Below are positions 48,387 through 57,778 of a DNA stretch of 64,000 nucleotides, piece after piece. Under the pieces are notes generated by a model. That model did no database searches. It was not told where the DNA came from and saw only the letters and a program-made list of their open reading frames with translations. Source of the DNA: Hyphomonas sp. (GTDB taxonomy: Bacteria; Pseudomonadota; Alphaproteobacteria; Caulobacterales; Hyphomonadaceae); NCBI GenBank assembly GCA_017792365.1, contig CP051229.1, positions 1,612,001-1,676,000 of the forward strand. The letters run 5' to 3'. Each line of letters begins with the position of its first letter. Position 1 is the stretch's first letter. The position numbers were made by a program, and so were the translations under genes.

Positions 48387-48902
48387 CTATTCCGGGATCG
48401 CGCCCAGATACGGCAGGCCGCGCCACTGGCCGGCGTCATCCATGCCATAGCCCACCAGGTATTTCGACGGCGCCTCATAGGCCCAGTGGTCCAGCCCCTC
48501 GCGCACCGCATCCGGCTTGCGCGCGAACACGCAGCTCTTCACGTCCAGGGCGCCCTTGGCCATGAGGTGCGACCGCGCAAACGACAGCGTCCGCCCGGAA
48601 TCGAACACGTCATCAATCAGCAGCACTTTCCGGTCGCGCACGGGCCGCGACAGGTCCGCCCGAACCAGCACGCGACCCGAACTCTCCCGCGCGTCGCGAT
48701 AGCTCTCCAGCCACAAAGCATCAAAACCGATATCGATGCCGCGCCGCCCCAGCGCCCGGATCAGGTCCGAGGCGAACGGCGTCGCGCCAAGCAGGATCAC
48801 CACCGCGGTCCAGGTCCCATCGCGCAGGTCAGGCGCCATCCGCTCCGCTAGGTCGTCGACGCGCTGCGCGATCTCCTCACTGGTCAGCACGGTCTCGAAC
48901 AT
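48387..48902 (-). CDS. Hypoxanthine-type phosphoribosyltransferase
   Basis: Purine salvage enzyme that joins hypoxanthine/guanine to PRPP. The 171-residue product has the PRPP-binding motif KVLLIDDVFDSGRTLSFA, the N-terminal TSEEIAQRVDDLAERMAPDL and WTAVVILLGATPFASDLIRA, and the C-terminal KYLVGYGMD of the HPRT subgroup. In this subgroup the N-terminal part is slightly divergent from classical Hpt. It follows the zinc-ribbon gene on the same strand after four bases, so the two are one operon. Confidence 0.9.
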   Translation of the reverse strand: MFETVLTSEEIAQRVDDLAERMAPDLRDGTWTAVVILLGATPFASDLIRALGRRGIDIGFDALWLESYRDARESSGRVLVRADLSRPVRDRKVLLIDDVFDSGRTLSFARSHLMAKGALDVKSCVFARKPDAVREGLDHWAYEAPSKYLVGYGMDDAGQWRGLPYLGAIPE

Positions 48903-48906
48903 ACCC

Positions 48907-49803
48907 TCAGTGATGGTCGTCCCCTTCCGCGGCAGGCGCATCATCGACAGGCTCGCTATGCCCGTCCGCCGGCGCCGCAAGTTCGTCCACGCTGGAGCCG
49001 CGCAGCGCCGGAGCCTCCTCGCCCGCGTGCGCAGTCTGCTCGGCCTCGGCCTCAGCATCGCCCACCGTCGCATGCGACACGCCCTGCTCGACAGTCCCCA
49101 GCGCACCCGGCGCATAGCTCACCATCAACGCATACGTCTCAACCGGCGGCGCAACGATCCGCGAGGAGAACTCCACCCGCTCGCCCGGCGCGATCGACGC
49201 CGCCGGCAGGTCATCCGTCCATGTCGTGATCTCGGCGCCGCTCTCATCGCGCAGGCTGATGCGGATCTGCGGCGCCGGCCGCGCCGTCTCCGTCGAATTG
49301 ATCGCCCAGCCTTTGACGGTCAGCACAGGCGTCGTGCCCTCGAACGAGCGCTTGGCGTCCACGCCTTCGAAATCCAGCCCGTACCGGTTCACGTCCAGCC
49401 CGACCATCTTGTAGAGCGAGGCCGTGCGCGGCCACGCATCCGTCACCTGGTTGCGCAACACCACAGCCGCCGATGCCACGCCTGCAAAAATCGCAAACCC
49501 CATCGTCCACGCGATCACGCCGGCCATCGCACGATTGCGCTGGCGGCGCTTGGCCTCGCGCTGTCGGATCTCGGAATGCGGCCCCGTCCGCGCCATCGCA
49601 TTGGCCGCCGCCGTCTGCCGCAGCCGCTCCACCTGCTGGCGCGTCAGCCCGGTGCTCTCCGCCGCAGCAATCGAGCCCTCGTCAGGCGGCTTTGCAAACC
49701 ATGAGTGACCGCACGAGGCGCACCGCACCTTCCTCCCTTCCTTGCCCAGATGGGAGTCATCGGTGAAGTACCGGGTATCGCAGGACGGACAGACCAGAAT
49801 CAT
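48907..49803 (-). CDS. MJ0042-type zinc-ribbon membrane protein
   Basis: The 298-residue protein starts MILVCPSCDTRYFTDDSHL and GKEGRKVRCASCGHSWFAKP, a four-Cys MJ0042 zinc ribbon. A single membrane helix (GVIAWTMGFAIFAGVASAAV, about residues 95-114) follows a basic stretch, and the periplasmic part has a DUF3426-like beta domain (KGWAINSTETARPAPQIRIS) and an acidic His-rich tail. Function is unknown; such proteins are common beside ftsEX in Caulobacterales. It is divergent from ftsE (112 bases between starts) and operonic with the phosphoribosyltransferase gene. Confidence 0.83.
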   Translation of the reverse strand: MILVCPSCDTRYFTDDSHLGKEGRKVRCASCGHSWFAKPPDEGSIAAAESTGLTRQQVERLRQTAAANAMARTGPHSEIRQREAKRRQRNRAMAGVIAWTMGFAIFAGVASAAVVLRNQVTDAWPRTASLYKMVGLDVNRYGLDFEGVDAKRSFEGTTPVLTVKGWAINSTETARPAPQIRISLRDESGAEITTWTDDLPAASIAPGERVEFSSRIVAPPVETYALMVSYAPGALGTVEQGVSHATVGDAEAEAEQTAHAGEEAPALRGSSVDELAAPADGHSEPVDDAPAAEGDDHH

Positions 49804-49914
49804 GAAAATACCGGAATCACACCTAGCGTTAACATAGTCCAACCCAAACCAAATGCCGATGCATCGCATTTGACGGTCCACAATGTTCGCAAGCGAGAAA
49901 ACCCTTACGAAACA

Positions 49915-50624
49915 GTGCTCCGCCTCGAACGGGTCGGCCTCTCCTACGGTCCGGAGGCCGATGTACTTTCTGACGTCACACTAAAGCTCGCCCCCGGATC
50001 GATGACGTTCCTCACCGGCCCATCCGGCGCCGGAAAGTCCACCCTGCTCAAGCTCGCCTACCTCGCCCTGCGCCCCACAGCCGGCCGCATCTCCCTGTTC
50101 GACGTCGAAACCAGCCGCCTGAAGCGGGAAGACCTCGCCCCCCTCCGCCGCCGCATCGGCGTCGTCTTCGAGAATTTCGCCTGCTCGATCATCTCTCCGC
50201 CTACGAGAACGTCGCCCTCCCGCTGCGCATCGCCGGACAGAACGAACGCCGCTACCGAGCTGACGTCGAAGAGCTCCTCCAATGGGTCGGCCTCGGCGAC
50301 CGCCTCCACGCTTTCCCGGAAACCCTCTCGGGCGGCGAGAAGCAACGCGTCGCCATCGCCCGCGCTGTCGTGGTCAAGCCCGACCTCATCATCGCCGACG
50401 AGCCCACCGGCAATGTCGATGACGAAATGGGCGAACGCCTGATGAAGCTGTTCCGCGAACTCAACCGCTCGCTCAACACCACCATCCTGATCGCCACCCA
50501 CGACCTCAACCTGATGCGCCACTCGCGCGGCAGCCTGTTGCGCTTGGCCGACGGCATCCTCTCGCACGCCGATGCGCCCGTCACGCCAGCGCCGCAGCCG
50601 AGACCAAGAGCGCGCTCGCGATGA
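49915..50624 (+). CDS. ftsE: Cell division ABC ATPase FtsE (frameshifted near 50178)
   Basis: FtsE powers FtsX to activate peptidoglycan hydrolases at the septum. Motifs: Walker A GPSGAGKSTLLKLAYL, signature LSGGEKQRVAIARAVVV, Walker B PDLIIADEPTGNVDDEMG and H-loop LIATHDLNLM. After IGVVF the frame is lost at TTCGCC (50176-50180); one missing C restores NFRLLDHLSAYENVALPLRI. The Q-loop codon next to this is GAG (Glu) instead of the usual Gln. The likely start is GTG 49915, giving VLRLERVGLSYG; corrected length is 236 residues. ftsX overlaps its stop by ATGA. Confidence 0.93.
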
Positions 50625-51490
50625 ACCGCAATCTCGCCCCGCTCCTGCCCCGTGAAGACGCCCGCGAAGCGGCGCTGTTCTTCGTGGTCTCGGCGCTCTG
50701 CTTCCTCGCCGCACTTGGCGGCCTTACGGCGCGGTCCGCCTACGCCGCCGCCGACGACTGGACCTCCGAAGTCACCGGACAGATCACCATCCGCATCCAC
50801 GACGGAGCCGAGGTCGCACAGAACGCGCTCGTCATCATCGCCGAAACGCCCGGCGTCGAGAACGCGCACGTCATCACAGCCGACGAAGCCGACGCCCTGC
50901 TGGCGCCATGGATCGGCGCCGCCGGCCTGCCCGAAAACCTCACCCTGCCGCGCCTCATCGCCATCGAAGCCGACCCCGATACCGAAGGCATCGGCGAGGC
51001 CCTCACCGCGGCGCTCGACCGCGCCGGCATCTCCCACCGCATCGACGATCACGTCGCCTGGTCGCGCGACGTGAAGCGCGCCACCGATTCAGCAGGCCTG
51101 CTGGCGCTCGGCGCGGTCCTCCTCCTGATCACCACCACGATCGCTGTCGTCGCCTTCGCAACCCACGCAACGCTGGTGGCCCGCCGCGACATCGTCGAAT
51201 TGCTGCATCTCCAGGGTGCCAAGAACACCTTCATCTCCGGCCTGTTCGAGCACCGCTTCCTCATGCTCGGCGTGCAGGCCGGCACGCTCGGGGCCTTCCT
51301 TGCATTCGGCGCAACCGCCTTCATCCTCTACATCGCCAAGGCGTCCGAGGATCGCATCTGGCTCCTGCCGCAGCTCTCGCTCTCGCTCGCAGATGGGCTT
51401 ATCCTCGGTTTAACGCCCCTTCTGGCTGGATTGGCGGCGATGCTGGCGGCAAGGATCACCGTCGTACGTTCGCTGTCGGAAATGGTCTGA
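50621..51490 (+). CDS. ftsX: Cell division membrane protein FtsX
   Basis: The permease-like partner of FtsE. The 289-residue product has four helices: ALFFVVSALCFLAALGGLTA, GLLALGAVLLLITTTIAVVA, AGTLGAFLAFGATAFILYIA and ILGLTPLLAGLAAMLAARIT. A periplasmic loop of about 100 residues between helices 1 and 2 and the motif RRDIVELLHLQGAKNTFISG after helix 2 fit FtsX. The start overlaps the ftsE stop by four bases (ATGA), so translation is coupled. YdcF- and plsC-type genes follow directly. Confidence 0.95.
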   Translation: MNRNLAPLLPREDAREAALFFVVSALCFLAALGGLTARSAYAAADDWTSEVTGQITIRIHDGAEVAQNALVIIAETPGVENAHVITADEADALLAPWIGAAGLPENLTLPRLIAIEADPDTEGIGEALTAALDRAGISHRIDDHVAWSRDVKRATDSAGLLALGAVLLLITTTIAVVAFATHATLVARRDIVELLHLQGAKNTFISGLFEHRFLMLGVQAGTLGAFLAFGATAFILYIAKASEDRIWLLPQLSLSLADGLILGLTPLLAGLAAMLAARITVVRSLSEMV

Positions 51491-51494
51491 GGAA

Positions 51495-52118
51495 GTGAAA
51501 GCCATTGCGCGCGCCTTTGCTGTCGTCGTTCTCGTTGCACTTATTGCAGCGACCGCTGACTTCATGGGTTTCGCCGGGCGCGCCGGCCGCACCGCATCCG
51601 ATGATCCTGAAGCCGGACAGGCCGACGCCGTCGCCACGCTGACCGGCGCATCCGACGCCCGCATCATCGAAGGCGTGCGACTGGCCGAGGAACTCAAGCT
51701 CCCGCTCCTCATCTCCGGCGTACACATCGATGCGACCACGGCAGACATCGCCAACATTGTCGGCGCCTCGGAAGCCTCTATCGCCTGCTGCGTCACGCTC
51801 GGCCGCGCCGCGTCGACAACCGAGGGGAATGGCTCTGAAGTCGCCGACTGGGCCCGCCGCTACGAATTCAAACGCCTCATCGTCGTCACCTCCGACTACC
51901 ACATGGACCGCGCCATGCTCGAGATGAAGCGCGCCATGCCCGAAGGCGAATTCATCCCGCACGCCGTCGCATCGCTGAAAGTCCCGGCCAACCGCTGGTA
52001 CACCGACGCCTCCACCACGCGCCGCCTGTTCGGCGAGTGGATCAAGTACCGGATCGCCGCCCTGCGCGCCGGCGAAGGACAGGCGCAAGCCCTCGCCCAG
52101 AACCCGCCCCCGGCATGA
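51495..52118 (+). CDS. YdcF/ElyC family DUF218 protein
   Basis: The 207-residue protein has one N-terminal membrane helix (AFAVVVLVALIAATADFMGF) and a DUF218 domain: DAVATLTGASDARIIEGVRL, LPLLISGVH, and RLIVVTSDYHMDRAMLEMKR with the conserved S-x-Y-H-M-x-R. Members are linked to envelope polymer metabolism (for example ElyC in peptidoglycan precursor use). The gene starts at GTG four bases after the ftsX stop and overlaps plsC by ATGA, so it belongs to the ftsEX-plsC operon. Confidence 0.9.
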   Translation: MKAIARAFAVVVLVALIAATADFMGFAGRAGRTASDDPEAGQADAVATLTGASDARIIEGVRLAEELKLPLLISGVHIDATTADIANIVGASEASIACCVTLGRAASTTEGNGSEVADWARRYEFKRLIVVTSDYHMDRAMLEMKRAMPEGEFIPHAVASLKVPANRWYTDASTTRRLFGEWIKYRIAALRAGEGQAQALAQNPPPA

Positions 52119-52831
52119 CGGCGATCCGTCCCGCGCTCTACGCCGCCTGGTTCTTTCTCACGATGGCGCTCTACGGCATCCTCGGCATGCCCATCGCCGC
52201 CCTGTCGAGATCCGGTGCGCTGTGGGTGATGAAAGGCTGGTGCAGCGCCCAGCGCCTCGGCCTCCGCCTGCTCTGCGGCGTCCGCACCGAAGTCCGCGGT
52301 CTCGAAAATCTGCCGGAAGGCGGCTGCCTCATCGCGATGAAGCACCAGTCAACCTACGACACCCTGGCGCCCTTCACCTTCCTGCCCGACCCCGCCTTCA
52401 CGCCCAAGGAAGAGCTGCGCCGCGCCCCGATCTTCGGCTACTACGTGCAGCGCGCCGGCATGATCTTCCTCGACCGCGAGGGCGGCGCAAAGACGATGCG
52501 CAACCTGATGACCAAGGCCAAAGCCGCCATCGCCGCCAACCGTCAGGTAATCATCTTCCCGGAAGGAACGCGCCAGGCCGTCGGCGCCGAACCGGACTAC
52601 AAGCCAGGCGTCGCCGGCATCTACAGCGCCATGAAAGCCCCATGCGTACCGGTCGCCCTCAACACCGGCTGCGCCTGGCCCGGCTCACGCTTCCCGTCGA
52701 AACCGGCCCGCGTCATCTTCGAAATCCTGCCGCCAATCCCCGCAGGCCGCCCCCGCGCCGAGTTCATGCAACAGCTCGAAACGACCATCGAAACCGCCAC
52801 CGCACGACTGGTGCAGGAAGCTGCGGTCTAG
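52115..52831 (+). CDS. plsC: 1-acyl-glycerol-3-phosphate acyltransferase PlsC
   Basis: PlsC acylates lysophosphatidic acid to phosphatidic acid at the inner membrane. The 238-residue product has an N-terminal helix (ALYAAWFFLTMALYGILGMP) and the acyltransferase motifs: H-x4-D in MKHQSTYDTLAPF, RAGMIFLDREGG, and FPEGTRQAVG followed by YKPGVAGIYSAMKAPCVPVA. The ATG overlaps the stop of the YdcF gene (ATGA), the last member of the ftsEX-ydcF-plsC unit. A REP-like element follows. Confidence 0.95.
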   Translation: MTAIRPALYAAWFFLTMALYGILGMPIAALSRSGALWVMKGWCSAQRLGLRLLCGVRTEVRGLENLPEGGCLIAMKHQSTYDTLAPFTFLPDPAFTPKEELRRAPIFGYYVQRAGMIFLDREGGAKTMRNLMTKAKAAIAANRQVIIFPEGTRQAVGAEPDYKPGVAGIYSAMKAPCVPVALNTGCAWPGSRFPSKPARVIFEILPPIPAGRPRAEFMQQLETTIETATARLVQEAAV

Positions 52832-52842
52832 CCAACCCACAC

Positions 52843-52952
52843 CCGTCATCCTCGGGCTCGTCCCGGGGATCTCGGTTGGTTCATCAAGGAAACCGACCGC
52901 CTGCCCCACCCATTCACCGAACGGGATTCCCCGAACAAGCCGGAGGTGACGA
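52843..52952. repeat. REP/MITE-like imperfect inverted repeat element
   Basis: About 30-base imperfect inverted arms face each other: CGTCATCCTCGGGCTCGTCC on the left (from 52844) and its decayed reverse complement ending AGCCGGAGGTGACG on the right (to 52951). An inner hairpin CGGTTGGTT/AAACCGACCG lies between them (about 52873-52899). The element sits between the convergent plsC and tyrA genes. It resembles the dispersed palindromes of alphaproteobacterial genomes and may act as a bidirectional stop. Confidence 0.65.
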
Positions 52953-52980
52953 AAACGGCGTGCGGGGAGAACTCGCCTCC

Positions 52981-53907
52981 CTAACCCTTCGGCTTGTCGC
53001 GCCCGAAGTTCGGCGCCGTCGTGTCCTGCCCAGCATCAAGGATCGACTGGCGAATGCCGCGCGAGTGGGTGAACAGGTCGAACAGCGTCTGGCCATCGCC
53101 ATTGCGGATCGCCTTGCGCAACGCCGTCAGGTCATCCTCGAACCGCCCCAGCGCCTCCAGCACCGCATCGCGATTATTCAGGAACACATCGCGCCACATC
53201 GTCGGGTCAGACGCCGCAATCCGCGTGAAATCCCGGAATCCGGCCGCCGAGAACTTCACGACCTCGCCCTCCGTCACGCTCTCCATGTCATGCGCCGTCG
53301 CACAAATGTTGTAGGCGATCAGGTGCGGAAGGTGAGACGTGATCGCCAGCACAAGGTCATGCCGCTCCGGCGTCATCACCTCGACAGTAGACCCCAGCCG
53401 TCGCCAGAACTCAGCCAGCCGCTCGGCAGCCGCATCGTATTCCGCCCCCTTGTCCGCAAGCGGCGTCAGAATGCACCAGCGCCCCTCGAACAGCGACGGG
53501 AAGCCCGCATCCGGACCCGACTTCTCCGTCCCGGCAATCGGATGCCCCGGCACGAAGTGAACCCCCTCCGGCGCAAGCGCTGCAACGTCAGCAACCACCG
53601 CGCCCTTCACGGATCCAACATCGGTCAGCACCGCCCCGGCCTTCATCGCCGCCGCCGCTTCGCCAGCCCGTCCCATGGCGCCAACCGGCACGCACAGGAA
53701 CACGGCGTCGGCGTCAGTCACGGCCTCTGCCGCGCTCGCATGCGTCTCGCCCAGCCCCAGCTCGCCCGCGCGCGCCAGCGCATCCGTGTTGGCGTCAAAG
53801 ATCGAGACAGCGCCCACAGCGCCCTTCTCGACAGCCGCACGCGCGATCGAAGAGCCGATCAGTCCGATCCCGATGATCGCGATCCGTTCAAATACCGGAT
53901 TGGTCAT
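52981..53907 (-). CDS. tyrA: Prephenate/arogenate dehydrogenase
   Basis: This NAD(P)-dependent enzyme makes the tyrosine precursor. The 308-residue protein has the dinucleotide fold RIAIIGIGLIGSSIARAAVE, the substrate-binding region VHFVPGHPIAGTEKSG, and the helical domain with ITSHLPHLIAYNICATA and FSAAGFRDFTRIAASDPTMW. Cofactor and substrate choice (prephenate or arogenate) are not decided. The start overlaps the hisC stop by one base (TAATG), so the two are translationally coupled and the aromatic aminotransferase role of hisC fits. Confidence 0.94.
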   Translation of the reverse strand: MTNPVFERIAIIGIGLIGSSIARAAVEKGAVGAVSIFDANTDALARAGELGLGETHASAAEAVTDADAVFLCVPVGAMGRAGEAAAAMKAGAVLTDVGSVKGAVVADVAALAPEGVHFVPGHPIAGTEKSGPDAGFPSLFEGRWCILTPLADKGAEYDAAAERLAEFWRRLGSTVEVMTPERHDLVLAITSHLPHLIAYNICATAHDMESVTEGEVVKFSAAGFRDFTRIAASDPTMWRDVFLNNRDAVLEALGRFEDDLTALRKAIRNGDGQTLFDLFTHSRGIRQSILDAGQDTTAPNFGRDKPKG

Positions 53908-54998
53908 TACGCCCCCAGAAAGGCTGTCAGCTCTTCGAGCACAGCCGTGTTCTGCTCAACCGTCCCCACCGAGATGCGCAGATGCTGCGGCATCGCATAG
54001 CCGCCGAGCCCGCGCACCGTGATGCCGCGCGACTTGAGAAACGCCAGCGCATCCGCCGGGCGCTTGCCATCCTGATCCGGAAACCTCACCACCACGAAAT
54101 TGCACACGCCATCCAGTGTTTCGAGGCCAAGGTCCTGCAGGCCCTGCACCAGCCGCGCCATCTCCGCCGTGTTGTGGGTCACCGATTTCTCGACGAACGC
54201 CCCATCCCCAAGCGCAGCCACTGCCGCCGCCTGCGCCGACTGGACACGTTGAACGGTCCGCGCACCCGGTTGATGGCGTCCACCACATGGCGCGGCGCAT
54301 AGGCCCACCACGCGCAACGCCGCCAGCCCATGGATCTTGGAGAAGGTCCGCGTGATCACGACATTCTCGAACTCGGAGACCAGCTCGATGCCGGACGCAT
54401 AGTCGTTCTTGCGCACGTATTCCGCATACGCCCCGTCCAGAACCAGCAGCGTCGATTGGGACAGCCCGGCATGCAGCCGCTTGATCTCGTCGAACGAAAG
54501 GTAGGTCCCGGTCGGATTGTTCGGGTTCGCCAGCCACACCATCTTGGTCTTCGGCGTCACCGCAGCCAGTATCGCATCCACGTCCGCGACGAAGTCCTTC
54601 TCGTCGACAACGACATTCGTCGCCCCGCTGATCTGGCCGACCACGGTATAGATCGCAAAGGCGTGCTTGGTCGAAATCGATTCATCGCCCGGCGCCAGGT
54701 AGGCCCGCGCCAGCATGTAGAAGATCTCGTCAGACCCCGCGCCGCACACGATGCGATCGGCGTCCAGCCCGTGCTTCTCCGCAATCGCCTTGCGCAACGC
54801 ATTGGCGCCGCCATCCGGATACAGCCACAGCTTTTCGGCTTCAGCCCGGTACGCCGCCAGCGCCTTCTCCGAGCTCCCCAGCGGATTCTCGTTCGACGCC
54901 ATCTTGTACGACCGGCCGCCAACGCTCGGCGCTTCCTCGCCCGGCACATATACCTTGATGCCGGCCAGCTGCGGCAATGGTTCCGGTCTGTCGCTCAT
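53907..54998 (-). CDS. hisC: Histidinol-phosphate/aromatic aminotransferase HisC, garbled segment
   Basis: PLP aminotransferase that serves histidine and often tyrosine/phenylalanine synthesis. Motifs: [42 protein letters not shown], and the PLP lysine K221 in [15 protein letters not shown]. The frame is open throughout, but residues 231-253 read [20 protein letters not shown]-type nonsense. In the other frame the same bases encode [20 protein letters not shown] and NV, the expected family text. A loss of two bases near 54308 and one near 54240 cancel each other. The gene therefore looks whole but would make a faulty protein as written. Confidence 0.93.
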   Translation of the reverse strand: MSDRPEPLPQLAGIKVYVPGEEAPSVGGRSYKMASNENPLGSSEKALAAYRAEAEKLWLYPDGGANALRKAIAEKHGLDADRIVCGAGSDEIFYMLARAYLAPGDESISTKHAFAIYTVVGQISGATNVVVDEKDFVADVDAILAAVTPKTKMVWLANPNNPTGTYLSFDEIKRLHAGLSQSTLLVLDGAYAEYVRKNDYASGIELVSEFENVVITRTFSKIHGLAALRVVGLCAAPCGGRHQPGARTVQRVQSAQAAAVAALGDGAFVEKSVTHNTAEMARLVQGLQDLGLETLDGVCNFVVVRFPDQDGKRPADALAFLKSRGITVRGLGGYAMPQHLRISVGTVEQNTAVLEELTAFLGA

Positions 54999-55031
54999 GG
55001 TTCAGCTTCCGCCAGCATTTCGCGGAAAATC

Positions 55032-55820
55032 TCACGGCCGCGGCAGCGACCCGATAATCCGCAGACCGTCTAGCCCGGCCTGTATCGCCGTGGCAATCCG
55101 GGGATCGTCCTGCGCCACGAACTCCTTGATCCGCAACAGCGCCAGCGACCGCGCCCGCATCGTCACTTCAGCCTCAAGCCCGGCGTCCCGTAGATATTTC
55201 TCAGCCACGACGCGATCGTCATGCACCGTTGCAACCATTTCGTCCCGGCCAGACGGCGACAGGTTCGCCTGCCCCACGATCGCCATGCGCGGCGGCGTGT
55301 CCTCGTCAGCATCAAGGCTCGGCCAGCCCCCCGCGATCACCAGCGGACGGAACCGCTGCTCGTTCAGCATCGGCCACCACTGGCCGGCGCCCGAAACTTC
55401 AGGCCATGGCAGGCAGGCGAGGATCGCAGGCGAGCGCAGCGAAGCCTCCAGCGCCTCCCGGATATCGCTTACCGGTTTGATCCGCACGCCAAAGCCGAAA
55501 TAGCCCCGCGCGCCCTCAACCGCCTTGTCCATCTGCCCGCCAGCCACATAGACCGCCTCCAGCCCGGCGGCCGCCAGCATCTCGCCCTGCATCGCTAGGC
55601 CCAGCCGCACCAGCGCCCCGCGCAGCGCCGGATCGCCCGCAGCTCCAGCCGCCATGGCGCGCAATTCCGCCATGTCCTGTCCCGGATTGTAGGCGAACGA
55701 CTTGCCCCCGGCCGTGCGCTCCTGCTGCACCACACGCCAGCGGCGCCCGAACGCCGATGCAATCGCCTTGGCGGCGATATCCGTGTCATCTGGAAAGGTC
55801 GTGTTGGCGCTCATACGCAT
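55032..55820 (-). CDS. Divergent chorismate mutase family-like protein upstream of hisC-tyrA
   Basis: The 262-residue protein precedes hisC on the same strand with a 33-base gap, where alphaproteobacteria often have a chorismate mutase-type gene. Its C-terminal half ([64 protein letters not shown]) resembles the periplasmic-binding-like part of those proteins. The N-terminal half ([40 protein letters not shown]) keeps a helical pattern but only weak mutase signature. Whether it is catalytic or a regulatory relative cannot be decided from the sequence. Confidence 0.55.
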   Translation of the reverse strand: MRMSANTTFPDDTDIAAKAIASAFGRRWRVVQQERTAGGKSFAYNPGQDMAELRAMAAGAAGDPALRGALVRLGLAMQGEMLAAAGLEAVYVAGGQMDKAVEGARGYFGFGVRIKPVSDIREALEASLRSPAILACLPWPEVSGAGQWWPMLNEQRFRPLVIAGGWPSLDADEDTPPRMAIVGQANLSPSGRDEMVATVHDDRVVAEKYLRDAGLEAEVTMRARSLALLRIKEFVAQDDPRIATAIQAGLDGLRIIGSLPRP

Positions 55821-55933
55821 GGCAACTGGTCTGGGGATGGGGAATCAACACTACGCCCGCTTCGGTCCGACCGCAAAATTTTCTCTCATTATCGCCCTTC
55901 TCGGTTGCACGTCCTGCCACTAGGTTCCCGCGC

Positions 55934-57139
55934 ATGACGACCACGGCCCGCTCCCTCGCCAGCGTGGACGGGCTGCAGCGCCTGACCATCGCGACACCAG
56001 ACCGCCCCCTGCGGCTGGATAACGGCCGTGCGCTCGACCACGTCGAAATCGCCTACGAGACCTGGGGCAAACTTTCCCCCGCAAAGGACAACGTCGTCAT
56101 CGTCTGCCACGCCCTCACCGGCGACCAGTTCGCCGCCTCGGAAAACCCGGTCACCGGACGACCCGCCTGGTGGCCCACGATGGTCGGCCCCGGCAAACCG
56201 GTCGACACCAACCGCTTCTTCGTCATCTCCACCAACGTCCTCGGCGGCTGCATGGGCTCAACCGGTCCCGCCAGCCGCAGGCCGGATGGCCATGTCTGGG
56301 GCGCCGACTTCCCGCACATCACCGTCGCCGACATGGTTCGCGCCCAGATCGCCCTGCTCGACGAGATGGGCATCGACGACGTCTTCCTCGCCATCGGCGG
56401 CTCGATCGGCGGCATGCAGGTCCTGCAATGGACCGTGCAGGCGAGGGGACGCGTCTTCGCCGCCATCCCCATCGCCACCGCCGCGCGCCAGTCCGCCCAG
56501 AACATCGGCTTCTACGAGGTCGGCCGCCAGGCCATCATGGCCGATCCCAACTGGTGCGACGGCGCCTACGTCGAACAGGACAAGCGCCCGGACCGCGGCC
56601 TCGCCGTGGCCCGCATGGCCGCCCACATCACCTACGTCTCCGAACCCGCCCTCAAGCGGAAGTTCGACCGCCGCCTCCAGGACCGCGAGGCGCTCGGCTT
56701 CGGCTTCGACGCGGACTTCCAGATCGAAAGCTACCTGCGCCACCAGGGGCAGAGCTTCGTCGACCGGTTCGACGCCAACTCCTACCTCTACATCACCCGC
56801 GCGATGGACTATTTCGACCTCGCCGCGGACCACGGCGGCCAGCTCGCCAACGCCTTCCGCGGCCTCGACACGCGCTTCTGCGTCTTTTCCTTCTCCTCCG
56901 ACTGGCACTACACGCCAGAGGAATCGCGCAACATCGTCCAGGCCCTGAACGCCGCCGGCTGCGACGTCTCCTACGTCTCGATCGAAACCGACAAGGGCCA
57001 CGACGCCTTCCTGCTCGACGAGCCGGAATTCGAAGCCGCCATCACCGGCTTCATCGACGCCATCGCCGAAGCGCGTGACCTTCCGCCGGCGGATGAAGCC
57101 AAAGCGATGGCCCGCGGGAAAGGCAAAGCCCGTCCATGA
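55934..57139 (+). CDS. metX: Homoserine O-acyltransferase MetX
   Basis: MetX acylates homoserine for methionine synthesis. The 401-residue protein has the alpha/beta-hydrolase core: [36 protein letters not shown], the nucleophile S157 in [17 protein letters not shown], and the His in [14 protein letters not shown]. Acetyl or succinyl preference is not decided. The start ATG 55934 gives a normal N-terminus. metW overlaps by ATGA, the usual metXW layout. I looked for a SAM-II riboswitch in the 113-base upstream gap and do not see one. Confidence 0.96.
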   Translation: MTTTARSLASVDGLQRLTIATPDRPLRLDNGRALDHVEIAYETWGKLSPAKDNVVIVCHALTGDQFAASENPVTGRPAWWPTMVGPGKPVDTNRFFVISTNVLGGCMGSTGPASRRPDGHVWGADFPHITVADMVRAQIALLDEMGIDDVFLAIGGSIGGMQVLQWTVQARGRVFAAIPIATAARQSAQNIGFYEVGRQAIMADPNWCDGAYVEQDKRPDRGLAVARMAAHITYVSEPALKRKFDRRLQDREALGFGFDADFQIESYLRHQGQSFVDRFDANSYLYITRAMDYFDLAADHGGQLANAFRGLDTRFCVFSFSSDWHYTPEESRNIVQALNAAGCDVSYVSIETDKGHDAFLLDEPEFEAAITGFIDAIAEARDLPPADEAKAMARGKGKARP

Positions 57140-57774
57140 CCTTCCCAACCGGCCCTTCCGGCGGCGCATTCCGCGCACGCCGCGCCGACCATGTGGCGAT
57201 CTCCCAGTTCGTCAACGAAGGCGACCTCGTGCTCGACGTCGGCTGCGGCGACGGCCAGCTGATGCAGCTCCTGCAGTCCGAGCGCGGCGCCCGTACGCGC
57301 GGCCTCGAAGTCGAGCAGGCCGGCGTCAATCGCTGCGTCGCGCGCGGCCTCTCCGTCGTTCAGGGCGACGCCGACAACGACCTGCCCGTCTACCCCGACC
57401 GGGCCTTCGACGTCGCGATCCTCTCCAAGACCATTCAGGAACTGGCGCGTCCGAAATTCGTGATGGGCGAACTCGCGCGCATCGCCCGCCGCGTCATCGT
57501 CTCGTTCCGCAATTACGGCCACTGGAAAGTGCGCACCGCCCTCCTAACGACCGGGCGTGTGCCTTCGCTCGGCTCATCCAATCCCGACTGGTGGTCAGAC
57601 GGCGCACGCCGCGCCTGCTCGGCGCGCGACCTCGCCGACCTCGCCGCAGACCTTGGCCTCGACATCACCGCCGCCTGCGCCGTCGGTGGCCAGCCGGCAG
57701 ACGCCAGCGCGCTGAAGCGCCTAAACTGGAGCGCAGAAGAAATCGTCTTCGTGCTCGAGCGTCACAGCCAATAG
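57136..57774 (+). CDS. metW: Methionine biosynthesis protein MetW
   Basis: MetW is a methyltransferase-fold protein that works with MetX and is needed for its full activity in several proteobacteria. The 212-residue product has a class I fold: [54 protein letters not shown] and [20 protein letters not shown], the MetW signature. The start ATG overlaps the metX stop by four bases. A SAM-binding site seems kept, but no methyl acceptor is known. Confidence 0.95.
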   Translation: MTFPTGPSGGAFRARRADHVAISQFVNEGDLVLDVGCGDGQLMQLLQSERGARTRGLEVEQAGVNRCVARGLSVVQGDADNDLPVYPDRAFDVAILSKTIQELARPKFVMGELARIARRVIVSFRNYGHWKVRTALLTTGRVPSLGSSNPDWWSDGARRACSARDLADLAADLGLDITAACAVGGQPADASALKRLNWSAEEIVFVLERHSQ

Positions 57775-57778
57775 CGCC

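Noticed and set aside
55821-55933. SAM riboswitch before metX
   Set aside because: The gap is short and I could not match the SAM-II conserved loops or a pseudoknot.
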